From contig JAFGRD010000144.1 in assembly GCA_016935315.1 (NCBI GenBank), positions 1-60,266 on the forward strand: DNA of 60,266 nt. Direction: 5' to 3'. A program made the position numbers and the translations under genes. Below the pieces are notes generated by a model. It worked only from the letters and a program-made list of their open reading frames with translations. It did no database searches and had not been told where the DNA came from. This stretch comes from Pirellulales bacterium. Lineage in GTDB: Bacteria; Planctomycetota; Planctomycetia; Pirellulales; Thermoguttaceae. This document shows, piece after piece, positions 45,101 through 53,658 of the stretch (the stretch's first letter is position 1; each line of letters starts with the position of its first letter).

Positions 45101-48100
45101 TGCGACTGTGGATGGGCGTAGCCCTGCTGGCCGGTTCGTGGCTGTTGGGTCTGAGCTACTACTACCCGGCCGATGGCCTGGCGTGGGTGCTCGTGGTGGC
45201 CTTCGGCACGGTGCTGCTGGGCGGGAGCATCCGGCGACTGCCGCCGCGACGCGAGTTGGCGATCGCTCTGGTGCTGCTGCTGCCGGCCGTGGGATACGCG
45301 TCGTGGCCGGTGAAGGCCGCCCCGCTGCTGATCGCGGCCGGCCTGGCGATCGAGTTGTTGCCGATTCCCCGGCGGTGGCCGCGCTGGCTCGGCCGCGGGG
45401 CCATGGCCTCCGGCACGGTATTGCTGGTCCAGTCGCTGGCGATGGTTTTCTACGCCAGCCAGACCGCACGCTCGCACGAGTTGCCGGGGCCGCTGGTGGA
45501 AATGCTGGCCGCCATCGCCCGCCTGTTGGGCGTCGATGCGGCGGCCGACGGCTCGGCCGTCGTGATGCACTCGATCCGTCAGGTCCATCGCCTGGGGGCG
45601 ACCTGGGAGCTGCTGATCGATCCGCCCACGTGGTGTTTCTTCGTCGGCTCGCTGGTGCTGTTCGGCCTGACGGCCTGGGGTAATCTGCCCGCGGGCCGCC
45701 GATGGCCGGCCTGGATCGATCTGCTGCGAAGGCTGGCGGTGGTGCTGGTCGTCTGGTTGCCGATCCGCGCCGGACTGATGATGGGTCTCTACGCGCATCG
45801 GGTGCTGCGGACCGACGCCGAGTTGCCGCTGCACGCGATGAACCAGTTCCTCTCGCCGTGGGTTTTGCTGCTGTTGCTGCTCGGGCCGGTGCTGCTGCTG
45901 GCATGGGGGCAAAACGCCTTTTCCGGGAAGAGCCGCCCGTCCGGGGACGAGCCTTCGGACGAGGCCTTCGGCGGTGAGATCGCAAACGGTCCCAAGCACA
46001 GACCCGTGCCCCTTGTTCTGCGCGACCTCTTGCCGGTGATGCTGGCCGTGGCCGTGCTGACCTGGGGCGTGGCGTGGGATCCGGTGGGAACGCGCAAGGC
46101 CGGGCGGGTGATGGTCGTCGAGCGCCACTCCACCTGGGAGCCCACTTCCAAGCCCTACGACACGACCTGGTACGGCCACGACTGCGGCTACAACTACGCG
46201 GCGCTGTACGACTATTGCGGCCAGTACTACCAGATGTCGCGACTGAGCGAGTCGGAGAAGATCGACCGCCGACGGCTCGACCAATGCGACGTGCTGGTGA
46301 TCAAGACGCCCACCGCCCGGTACTCCCGGGAGGAAGTGGACGCCGTGGTGCGGTTCGTCAAGCGGGGCGGCGGGCTGTTGCTGGTCGGCGACCATACCAA
46401 CGTTTTCAAATGCGGCACGTACATGAACGACATCACGCGGAAGATGGGCTTCGTCTTTCGCGACGACCTGCTGTTCGGCACGGGCGATTCCCCCTACGAG
46501 CAGTCGTATCGTCCGCCGCAAGTGCCGCATCCGGTGGTGCAGCACCTCCCACCGACCGATTTTGCCGTTTCCTGTTCGATCGATCCGGGCCGTAGCTGGG
46601 GCCGGGCGGCGATCCGCGGCACGGGCCTGTTCAGTCTTCCGCCCGACTATCACCGCTCGAACTACCATACCGTCCCGCAGTTGCGGCCCGACATGCGCTA
46701 TGGCGCGTTCATCCAGCTCTGGTCCACGCGCTTCGGCGACGGCCGCGTGTTGGCCTTCACCGACTCGACCATCTTCTCCAACTTCTGCGTCTTTCAACCC
46801 GGCAAGGCCGAGTTGTTTCGCGGGATGCTCGAGTGGCTCAACCACGGCGACGCCCTCGGCGATCCGCGGCCGTGGCTGGTGGCGCTCGGGACGGTGTTGC
46901 TGGCGGCGGGGCTCTGGTTGGCGCGACACCGGCTCGGCGCCTGGCTGGTCCTGGTGGCGGCCGGGACGTGTGGCTGGGTGCTGGCCTCGGTGGCGGTCGC
47001 CGCGCTGGGGCGCGCGGCGATGCCCGTGCCTGAGGTGGTCCGCCCGTTGCCCCGGGTAGTGATCGACCGAACCACCTCGGACGTGCTGCTGAGCAAGGGG
47101 GCCTACATCCAAGGCGCGGGCGAAGGCTACGGCTTGTTTGAGCAGTGGATCCCGCGACTGGGATGCTACACGATCCGCGGGCGTGGCGAAGAGGCCTTTT
47201 CGGGCGAGGTGCTCGTGGCGATCTGTCCCAACCGCTCGGTGTCGCCCCGGTTCCGGCAGCGACTGATCGAGTACGTCGAGGGGGGCGGAAAGCTCCTGGT
47301 GCTCGATTCGCCCGAGAATACGGCGTCTACGGCCAACAGCCTGCTTTGGCCGTTCGGGCTGTCGATCGTCCACGGGCCGCAAGACGGGTGGCAGCGAGGC
47401 GTGTTGACGCTGACGGACGATTGGCCCGGCATCGAGCTTTCCGGGGCGTGCGAAGTGGCCGGCGGCCGGACGATTGCCCGGCTCGCCGACCGATCGGTGG
47501 GCGCCGTCGCCCACTGCAAGAAGGGCGCCGTCATGGCCGTCGGCTTTGCCTCGGCGATGAACGACGCGAGCTTCGGCTACGCTTGGAACTCCCAGCCGGC
47601 GGCCAACACGCTGTTCACCTACGACACGTACGTCCGCTTCAACGTCCAGTTCGCCTTGCTGCGGTCGCTGGCCAGCGGCGAGCCGGTCCGCGCGTTCCAT
47701 ACGGGCCACGTGGTGATCGATCGCACGGTTTCCGAGGTGGCGCTGCCGGAGCCCAACACGGTTCCGGAAGGCGACACGGGCTTCGGCCTGGCCGAGATGT
47801 GGTTGCCGTATCTGGGCTATTCGACCGCGCGAGGCAGCGGCGACGAGGCGTTTCGCGGCGAGGCCCTGGTGGTCTTCCTGCCGAGCCGCCCGGGGGACGA
47901 GGCCTTTCGCGACCGCCTCCAGCGATACGTCGCCGCCGGAGGCAAGCTGCTGCTGGTCGATTCGCCGGACAATGAGGCATCCACGGCCAACGACCTGCTG
48001 GAGCCTTTCGGTCTGACCATCGACCGCGACACGGTGCCGCAAGGTCGGCTGTTGCTGGATCGCGACGAAGACCGGTCGCCGTGGCCGAACACGGAGATCG

Positions 48101-48360
48101 ATCCGGCCTGCCGGGTCGGTGGCGGCCGGCCGTTTGCCTGGGTCGGCCCGACGCCGGTGGGCGCCACGGTCCGGCACGGCCGAGGCGCGGTCACGGCGGT
48201 CGGTTGCGGCAAGTCGCTGGCCAACGCGGCCTTGCGGGGCAGTTGGGACCTGCCCCCGCCGGCGAAGAGTCTGGTGCCCTACGACTTGCTCACGGCAGTG
48301 GTCCGGGCCCTGATGACCGACCAGCCGGTGGCCAAGTCGATGCCTAGCGTGTCGGATTGA
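45100..48360 (+). CDS. Giant membrane protein: exosortase-like core with Cys/Arg/His, fused to repeated GATase-like domains
   Basis: A 1086-residue protein. Residues 1-270 are about eight helices containing Cys179 (PPTWCFFVGSLVLFG), Arg223 (WLPIRAGLMMG) and His245 (ELPLHAMNQFLSPW). The spacing of 44 and 22 residues, each residue at a helix edge, is that expected of the exosortase/archaeosortase triad. The next domain (about 335-590) is GATase/DUF4350-like (CDVLVIKTPTARYSREEV, GGGLLLVGDHTN). After two more helices come two tandem copies of one domain (nucleotides 47058-47700 and 47710-48360), both starting VVIDRT and both with STAN.LL.PFGL. ATG 45100 or GTG 45097 (7 bases after GGGAGG) may be the start. 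A peptidase/transpeptidase role is inference. Confidence 0.75.
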   Translation: MRLWMGVALLAGSWLLGLSYYYPADGLAWVLVVAFGTVLLGGSIRRLPPRRELAIALVLLLPAVGYASWPVKAAPLLIAAGLAIELLPIPRRWPRWLGRGAMASGTVLLVQSLAMVFYASQTARSHELPGPLVEMLAAIARLLGVDAAADGSAVVMHSIRQVHRLGATWELLIDPPTWCFFVGSLVLFGLTAWGNLPAGRRWPAWIDLLRRLAVVLVVWLPIRAGLMMGLYAHRVLRTDAELPLHAMNQFLSPWVLLLLLLGPVLLLAWGQNAFSGKSRPSGDEPSDEAFGGEIANGPKHRPVPLVLRDLLPVMLAVAVLTWGVAWDPVGTRKAGRVMVVERHSTWEPTSKPYDTTWYGHDCGYNYAALYDYCGQYYQMSRLSESEKIDRRRLDQCDVLVIKTPTARYSREEVDAVVRFVKRGGGLLLVGDHTNVFKCGTYMNDITRKMGFVFRDDLLFGTGDSPYEQSYRPPQVPHPVVQHLPPTDFAVSCSIDPGRSWGRAAIRGTGLFSLPPDYHRSNYHTVPQLRPDMRYGAFIQLWSTRFGDGRVLAFTDSTIFSNFCVFQPGKAELFRGMLEWLNHGDALGDPRPWLVALGTVLLAAGLWLARHRLGAWLVLVAAGTCGWVLASVAVAALGRAAMPVPEVVRPLPRVVIDRTTSDVLLSKGAYIQGAGEGYGLFEQWIPRLGCYTIRGRGEEAFSGEVLVAICPNRSVSPRFRQRLIEYVEGGGKLLVLDSPENTASTANSLLWPFGLSIVHGPQDGWQRGVLTLTDDWPGIELSGACEVAGGRTIARLADRSVGAVAHCKKGAVMAVGFASAMNDASFGYAWNSQPAANTLFTYDTYVRFNVQFALLRSLASGEPVRAFHTGHVVIDRTVSEVALPEPNTVPEGDTGFGLAEMWLPYLGYSTARGSGDEAFRGEALVVFLPSRPGDEAFRDRLQRYVAAGGKLLLVDSPDNEASTANDLLEPFGLTIDRDTVPQGRLLLDRDEDRSPWPNTEIDPACRVGGGRPFAWVGPTPVGATVRHGRGAVTAVGCGKSLANAALRGSWDLPPPAKSLVPYDLLTAVVRALMTDQPVAKSMPSVSD

Positions 48361-48368
48361 GGGCCGCT

Positions 48369-50036
48369 ATGAACGCATCTAGCGAACCGCGGGCAGCGTT
48401 GCGGGCGGTTTGCCTGGCAGCGGTCGTCGTCTCGCTGGCCGCCTGCGTCTACGTCCTGCTGACCAGCCCGCCGACCCGGTTCGACGACTCGTATATGTTC
48501 CTGCGCTACGCCAACAACATCCTCGCCGGGCGGGGACACGCCTGGAATCCCGACGGCGTGCAGGTCTACGGCAGCACCAGCCTGCTGCACGTCGGCGTGG
48601 TGACGCTGCTGAAGGGCTGTCTGCCGCGGGCGGCCGATGCGACCGTGCTGCTGGTCGCTTCGGCACTGCCCGGGCTGGCAACGATGCTGCTGCTGGTTCT
48701 CGGCTGCGCGTGGATCTCGACCCATCGGTTGCTGCATCGGCAGTACCTGCTCTGGGCCGGACTGTTGCTTCCCGTGCTGGTCTTCGACGGCACGCTGCGC
48801 TATCACCTTCAGACGGGCATGGACACGATGCTCGCGGGGCTGGGCAACGCGGTGCTGATCCTGGCTACGTTGCGGCTGGTCTCGCGGCCGAGCGCCGGCC
48901 GGCTGGCCGCGGTGGTCGCCGCCGGCTATCTGGCGTTTCTGGCTCGTCCAGACAACGGCGTCTACGCCACGCTGTTTCCCGCCTTGGCCATCCTGCTGCT
49001 GGTCCGCGGCCCGCGGCGGAAGCTGTTGGCGGTCTTCGCACTGAGCCTGCTGGCGGTCTTGCTGGCCGACGCCGCCGTGAAGTGGTTGGTCTTCGGCTCC
49101 CCGTTGCCTTTGCCGTTTTATGCCAAACAGCACGGGGCCTATCGGGGCTACGCGAATCCGGACGGTCCGAATCCGTTCCTTCTGCTGAGCGTGTTCCTGG
49201 CCACGGCCCTGCCGTTCGTCTGCGCCGTGTGGCTGCTGGCCCGCCGGGAGACGATCCGCGTGCTGACGGCGTTGCTGGTACCGGTGGCGTTGACGTTCGG
49301 CTACTACTTCTCGGTCAACCAGATCATGGGCGCCGCCGGCCGGTTCTACTTTCCGTCGCTGCCGTTCTTTGTCGTGGCGGCGGCCGTGGTGGTCGACGAC
49401 CGGCTGCGGGCCGCGGGCGAGGGCTGCGTGCTAGGGCAAAGAGAGTTGCTGACACGACTGGTGATTCTGCTTCTGGTGATCGGAGTTGGTCGAGAGGGAT
49501 TGGCCGCGGCGACGGCGCGGTACCAAAGCACCTTGCCGCCCGCCGGAACCACGGCCGCACGGCCGGCGTACGACGTCGCGGCCGAGGAGCCGCTGCCGGC
49601 GGTCGATCGTTGGGACGCGATCCAAGCCATGGCGTCCCTTGCCGAACGCGTCCCGGCCGGCACGGTCATCGCCTTGTCCGAGCATGGCGTGGTCGGCGCC
49701 CGGGCGCCGCAGGCAACGCTAATCGACCTGGTCGGGCTGCACGACAGGCAGTTCGCCCTGCACGGCTTCTCGGCGGCCGAGCTCTTCCGGCGGAAACCGG
49801 ACCTGATCTGGCTGCCGCATTACCACTACACGAACATCCTCGGCGGCATCCTCCAAAGCGATGCGTTCTGGCGGGACTACGCCTTCTATCCGGGGGCGTT
49901 CGACTACGGCCTGGCGATCCGAAACGACAGCCCCCATCGTGCCCGGCTCACGGTGCTGGTCGACCAGCAATGGAAGGCCCTCTACGGCGACCGCGATCTC
50001 GGGCAATACCGGGCCGTGCGAAGAAATCTCCATTGA
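48369..50036 (+). CDS. GT-C fold membrane glycosyltransferase
   Basis: A 555-residue protein with about ten membrane helices. The first loop has the GT-C acidic motif FDDSYMFLRYANNILAGRG (Asp39, Asp40), as in polyprenyl-phosphate-dependent arabinosyl/mannosyltransferases. The C-terminal soluble part ends in a pattern seen in that group (ATLIDLVGLHDRQFA). Its sugar donor would be lipid-linked and the acceptor is likely an exported protein or glycan. The ATG at 48369 has GAGGG just upstream and follows the previous stop by 8 bases, so it belongs to the same operon. The stop codon TGA (50034-50036) lies inside the palindromic repeat that follows. Confidence 0.82.
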   Translation: MNASSEPRAALRAVCLAAVVVSLAACVYVLLTSPPTRFDDSYMFLRYANNILAGRGHAWNPDGVQVYGSTSLLHVGVVTLLKGCLPRAADATVLLVASALPGLATMLLLVLGCAWISTHRLLHRQYLLWAGLLLPVLVFDGTLRYHLQTGMDTMLAGLGNAVLILATLRLVSRPSAGRLAAVVAAGYLAFLARPDNGVYATLFPALAILLLVRGPRRKLLAVFALSLLAVLLADAAVKWLVFGSPLPLPFYAKQHGAYRGYANPDGPNPFLLLSVFLATALPFVCAVWLLARRETIRVLTALLVPVALTFGYYFSVNQIMGAAGRFYFPSLPFFVVAAAVVVDDRLRAAGEGCVLGQRELLTRLVILLLVIGVGREGLAAATARYQSTLPPAGTTAARPAYDVAAEEPLPAVDRWDAIQAMASLAERVPAGTVIALSEHGVVGARAPQATLIDLVGLHDRQFALHGFSAAELFRRKPDLIWLPHYHYTNILGGILQSDAFWRDYAFYPGAFDYGLAIRNDSPHRARLTVLVDQQWKALYGDRDLGQYRAVRRNLH

Positions 50037-50098
50037 CGTTTGCACAGTCCATGCGCGACGCTCGGCGCTTCCAGCGGCCTGATGCCTGGAGTACAATA
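50030..50098. repeat. Palindromic dispersed element, copy 3 (about 69 bp)
   Basis: The left end CATTGACGTTTGCACAGTCC followed by ATGCGCGACGCTC matches the left end of the copy at 2850. The right end GTACAATAAG and the centre match the copy at 30205 in reverse orientation. The first bases overlap the stop codon of the glycosyltransferase gene. Confidence 0.65.
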
Positions 50099-50166
50099 AG
50101 AGCCGCGGCACGACGAGCCGGCGTGCCGGCCACACGAACGCCTTCCCGCTTCGAGGAGTCCTTGCC

Positions 50167-53100
50167 ATGATCGCGCGACGTTCCACCCTGATTTTGCCGT
50201 GGTTGCTGGCCGTTTCGACCGGATGGGCCGCCGCGCCGCCGAAGGTCAACGAATCGGCCCGAGACATCCCAGTGGCCTACCGGGCCGACGTGCTGGTGGT
50301 CGGCGGCGGGACGGGCGCCGTTTCGGCGGCGGTTGCCGCGGCCGAGCAGGGGGCCAAGGTCTTTCTGGCCGCTCCGCATCCGTACCTGGGCGACGACATG
50401 ACGGCCACGCTGCGGCTCTGGCTGGAGCAGGGCGAGGAGCCGGTCGCGCCGCTGGCCCGGCGGGTCTTCAGCGACCCCAGTCAGACCGGCGCCGGGCCCG
50501 ATCCAAACCGGCTCCCCTTCCGCTATGAGACGGACGTGCCCAGTGCGCCCAAGCACAAGGACACCAACCCGCCGTCGCGGCTGACCGACGGCCGCTGGGC
50601 CGACGCACCCTCGGAAAGCGTGCAATACGACGGCGACGTGGCGATCACGGCCGATCTGAAGACGCCGCAGCCGATCCAGGAAGTCCGGCTGATGTTCTTC
50701 CGCCGCGTGGCGAGCACGGCCGAGGACAACTTCGACGTCAAGGGGCTGACCGTCTCCACCAGTGACGACGGGCAAATCTGGAGGCAAATCGACTCGGTCG
50801 AAAGCCGGCCGTTTTCCAGCGAGTACGGCACGTTGACGGTGCGAGTCGGCGGGCCGGCGCGGTACGTGAAGCTCGCTGTGAGGAAGCCCGAAGCCATGAC
50901 CCGCACGCTGCTGGGCGAAATCGAAATCGTCGCCCCCGCGCCGGACGCGCCCGCAACACCGGTCGCCAAGCTTCCGCCGCCGCGTCCGATGCACGTGAAG
51001 AAGACGCTCGACGACGTATTGTTGGCGGCGGGCGTCGAGTTTCTCTACAGTTGCTACGCCACCGACGTGTTGCGCGATGCGGCCGGCAACCCCAGCGGCA
51101 TCGCCATGGCCAACCGCGCCGGGCGCCAGGCGGTCGTGGCCAAGACGATCGTCGACGCCACCGACCGGGGACTGGTGGCGCGGCTGGCCGGCGCCAAGTT
51201 CCGGCCGTATCCCTCCGGCGCGCACACGTTTCGGCGCGTGGTGATCGGCGGCGAGGCGCAAACCGGCGAGAACCTCGCCTCCCGAATCATCACACCGCCG
51301 TTCCGGGGACCGTATCCGAACCAGGCAGGCACGTCCGGCGGCACGTTCGAGATCATCGAGTACACGCTGCGGCTTGCGATGCACGACGACGGCTACGCTT
51401 CCTGGGCCGCCGCCGAGCAGCAGGCCCGCACGATGACCTATCATCCCGAACAGCAGTTCACCTCCGACGTGCTCTTCGAGGTGCCGCCCGACGCAATGCA
51501 CGGCCGCCAGTCCGTGGACGGGCCGTGGACGGGCGTGGAGAACGTGTCGCTGGGGGCGTTTCAGCCGGCCGAGGTGCCGCGGGTGTACGTGCTGGGCGGA
51601 TGTGCCGACGTCTCGCGGCCGCAGGCCGAAAAGCTGCTGCGGCCGCTGGCGCTGATCGACCTGGGCGCCCGACTGGGCAAGGCCGCGGCGGCCGAGGCGA
51701 AGTCGTTGCCGGCCCCCGGAGGCGTGAAGCTGCCCGGCGCCGAAGCGCCCGACGCCGTAGCCACGGGCGAAATCCGCGAGATCCTCCGGGGCGTGCGTCC
51801 CACGCAAGAGCTGCCGACCATCCGGCAAGACGCCCGGGCGCTGCCCGTGCTGGGCCGCTACGACGTAGTCGTGATCGGCGGGGGAACCGGCGGCGCGCCG
51901 GCCGGCATCGCCGCCGCCCGCCAAGGGGCCAAAACCCTGGTGGTCGAGTACCTGCACGGCCTGGGCGGCGTCGGCACCATGGGGGCGATCTCCAAGTATT
52001 ATTGGGGCAACCGCGTCGGCTTCACGGCCACGATTCCCGGCGGCGGTTCCTGGGTCATCGAGCAGAAGATGGAGTGGTACCGCACCGAGTTGCTCAAGGC
52101 CGGCGCCGACGTCTGGTTCGGCACGATCGGCTGCGGGGCGATGGTCCACAACCAGAACGTCGTCGGCGCGGTGGTCGTAACGCCCGGCGGCCGCGGCGTC
52201 GTGCTGGCCAAGACGGTGATCGACGCCACCGGCAACGCCGACATGGCCGCCGCCGCCGGGGCCGAGTGCATCTATACCGACGCCTCGGAGTTCGGCATGC
52301 AGGGCACCGGTCTGCCGGGCCGCAGGCTGGGCGGCGCCTACAACAACACCGATTTCACCATCACCGACGAGACCGACCTGGTCGACGTCTGGCAGATGTT
52401 CGTCTATTCCAAGAACAAGTACCCCGACGCCTTCGACCACGGCCGGCTGATCGACACCCGGGAGCGGCGGCGGATCGTGGGCGATTTCACGATCACGCTG
52501 CCCGACCAGGTCAACGAGCGGACGCATCACGATTCGGTCGTCCGGGCCTGGAGCAACTTCGATACGCACGGCTACACGATCGATCCCTACCTGCTGCTGG
52601 AACACCCGGAGCATCGGGGCATCGGGGTCTACATTCCCTATCGCAGCATGTTGCCGAAGGGGCTCGACGGGATCCTGGTGATCGGGTTGGGCATCAGTGC
52701 CCATCGCGACGCGGTGCCGCTGATCCGCATGCAGCCCGACATCCAGAACGGAGGCTACGCCGCCGGCGTGGCCGCCGCGATGGCCGCCGAACAGGGGACC
52801 GCGCCGCGGAACATCGACGTCCGCAAGCTGCAGGAACACCTGGTCGAGATCGACAACCTCCCCTCCAGCGTGCTGGAGGACGAGGATTCGTATCCGCTGC
52901 CCGACGAGAAGATCGCCGAGGCCGTCGCAAGCATCAAGGAGGGCCGTCCCGGCGCCGCCGTGATCCTCACCCACCCTCAAAAGGCCCTGCCGATGCTGGA
53001 GAAGGCCTTTGCCGAGGCCGAAGGGCCGGACAAGCTGGCCTACGCCCGGGCTCTGGGCGTGATGGGCCGCAGCACGGGGCTGGAACTGCTGGTGGCCGAA

Positions 53101-53604
53101 GTCCGCAAGACGCCGCAGTGGGACCAGGGCTGGAACTACCGCGGCATGGGTCAGTTCGGCGCGGCCCTCAGCCCGCTGGACAACCTGATCGTCGCCGCCG
53201 GCCGCACCGGCCAGCAGGCGGCGGTGCCGGCGATCCTCGAAAAGGCCGAGCTGCTGACGGCCGCGCACGACTTTTCGCACCACCGGGCGGTCGGCCTGGC
53301 GCTGGAGCTGATCGGTGACCCGGCGGCCGCCGCGCCGCTGGCCGCGTTGCTGAAAAAGCCGGGAATCAGCGGCCACGTGCAGACCACGGTCGACGAGGCC
53401 ATCCAGCGCGGTGCCCCCGGCGGAACCAACGCCGAGCAGACCCGCCGCGAGTCGCTCCGCGAGCTGCTGTTGGCCCGGGCCCTGTATCGCTGTGGCGACG
53501 ACAACGGCTTGGGCAAAAAGACGCTGGAGGCCTACACAAAAGACCTGCGCGGGCATTTGGCCCGGCACGCCAAGGCGGTGCTCGAGGCGGGCGCCTCGCA
53601 GTAG
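50167..53604 (+). CDS. Exported double FAD-dependent oxidoreductase with inserted discoidin-like and HEAT-like regions
   Basis: A 1145-residue secreted protein with a signal peptide (residues 1-22). It contains two FAD-binding units of the FAD_oxidored type. The first Rossmann motif GGGTGAVSA is at 46-54 and the second, IGGGTGGAPAG, near 570-580, followed by GLGGVGTMG. The first unit is interrupted at about 115-255 by a beta-rich insertion that looks like an F5/8 type C (discoidin) domain (ARYVKLAVRKPE, VRLMFFRR). The last 200 residues are short helical pairs resembling HEAT repeats. Substrate unknown; many planctomycete relatives sit near polysaccharide-degradation genes. It stands alone, with a palindromic repeat upstream. 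Confidence 0.85.
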   Translation: MIARRSTLILPWLLAVSTGWAAAPPKVNESARDIPVAYRADVLVVGGGTGAVSAAVAAAEQGAKVFLAAPHPYLGDDMTATLRLWLEQGEEPVAPLARRVFSDPSQTGAGPDPNRLPFRYETDVPSAPKHKDTNPPSRLTDGRWADAPSESVQYDGDVAITADLKTPQPIQEVRLMFFRRVASTAEDNFDVKGLTVSTSDDGQIWRQIDSVESRPFSSEYGTLTVRVGGPARYVKLAVRKPEAMTRTLLGEIEIVAPAPDAPATPVAKLPPPRPMHVKKTLDDVLLAAGVEFLYSCYATDVLRDAAGNPSGIAMANRAGRQAVVAKTIVDATDRGLVARLAGAKFRPYPSGAHTFRRVVIGGEAQTGENLASRIITPPFRGPYPNQAGTSGGTFEIIEYTLRLAMHDDGYASWAAAEQQARTMTYHPEQQFTSDVLFEVPPDAMHGRQSVDGPWTGVENVSLGAFQPAEVPRVYVLGGCADVSRPQAEKLLRPLALIDLGARLGKAAAAEAKSLPAPGGVKLPGAEAPDAVATGEIREILRGVRPTQELPTIRQDARALPVLGRYDVVVIGGGTGGAPAGIAAARQGAKTLVVEYLHGLGGVGTMGAISKYYWGNRVGFTATIPGGGSWVIEQKMEWYRTELLKAGADVWFGTIGCGAMVHNQNVVGAVVVTPGGRGVVLAKTVIDATGNADMAAAAGAECIYTDASEFGMQGTGLPGRRLGGAYNNTDFTITDETDLVDVWQMFVYSKNKYPDAFDHGRLIDTRERRRIVGDFTITLPDQVNERTHHDSVVRAWSNFDTHGYTIDPYLLLEHPEHRGIGVYIPYRSMLPKGLDGILVIGLGISAHRDAVPLIRMQPDIQNGGYAAGVAAAMAAEQGTAPRNIDVRKLQEHLVEIDNLPSSVLEDEDSYPLPDEKIAEAVASIKEGRPGAAVILTHPQKALPMLEKAFAEAEGPDKLAYARALGVMGRSTGLELLVAEVRKTPQWDQGWNYRGMGQFGAALSPLDNLIVAAGRTGQQAAVPAILEKAELLTAAHDFSHHRAVGLALELIGDPAAAAPLAALLKKPGISGHVQTTVDEAIQRGAPGGTNAEQTRRESLRELLLARALYRCGDDNGLGKKTLEAYTKDLRGHLARHAKAVLEAGASQ

Positions 53605-53658
53605 CTACTTGCCCCTCGCCGGGGTGTGATTGCCGCCCGGACCCCAACATGCTACCGT

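Noticed and set aside
44890-48177. Minus-strand open frame of about 1095 codons
   Set aside because: It is antisense to two clearly coding membrane proteins, has no conserved motif, and its translation is rich in Gln, His, Arg and Pro as expected for a shadow frame in GC-rich DNA.
49948-53568. Minus-strand open frame of about 1206 codons
   Set aside because: It is antisense to the double FAD oxidoreductase, whose Rossmann motifs and signal peptide establish the plus strand as coding.
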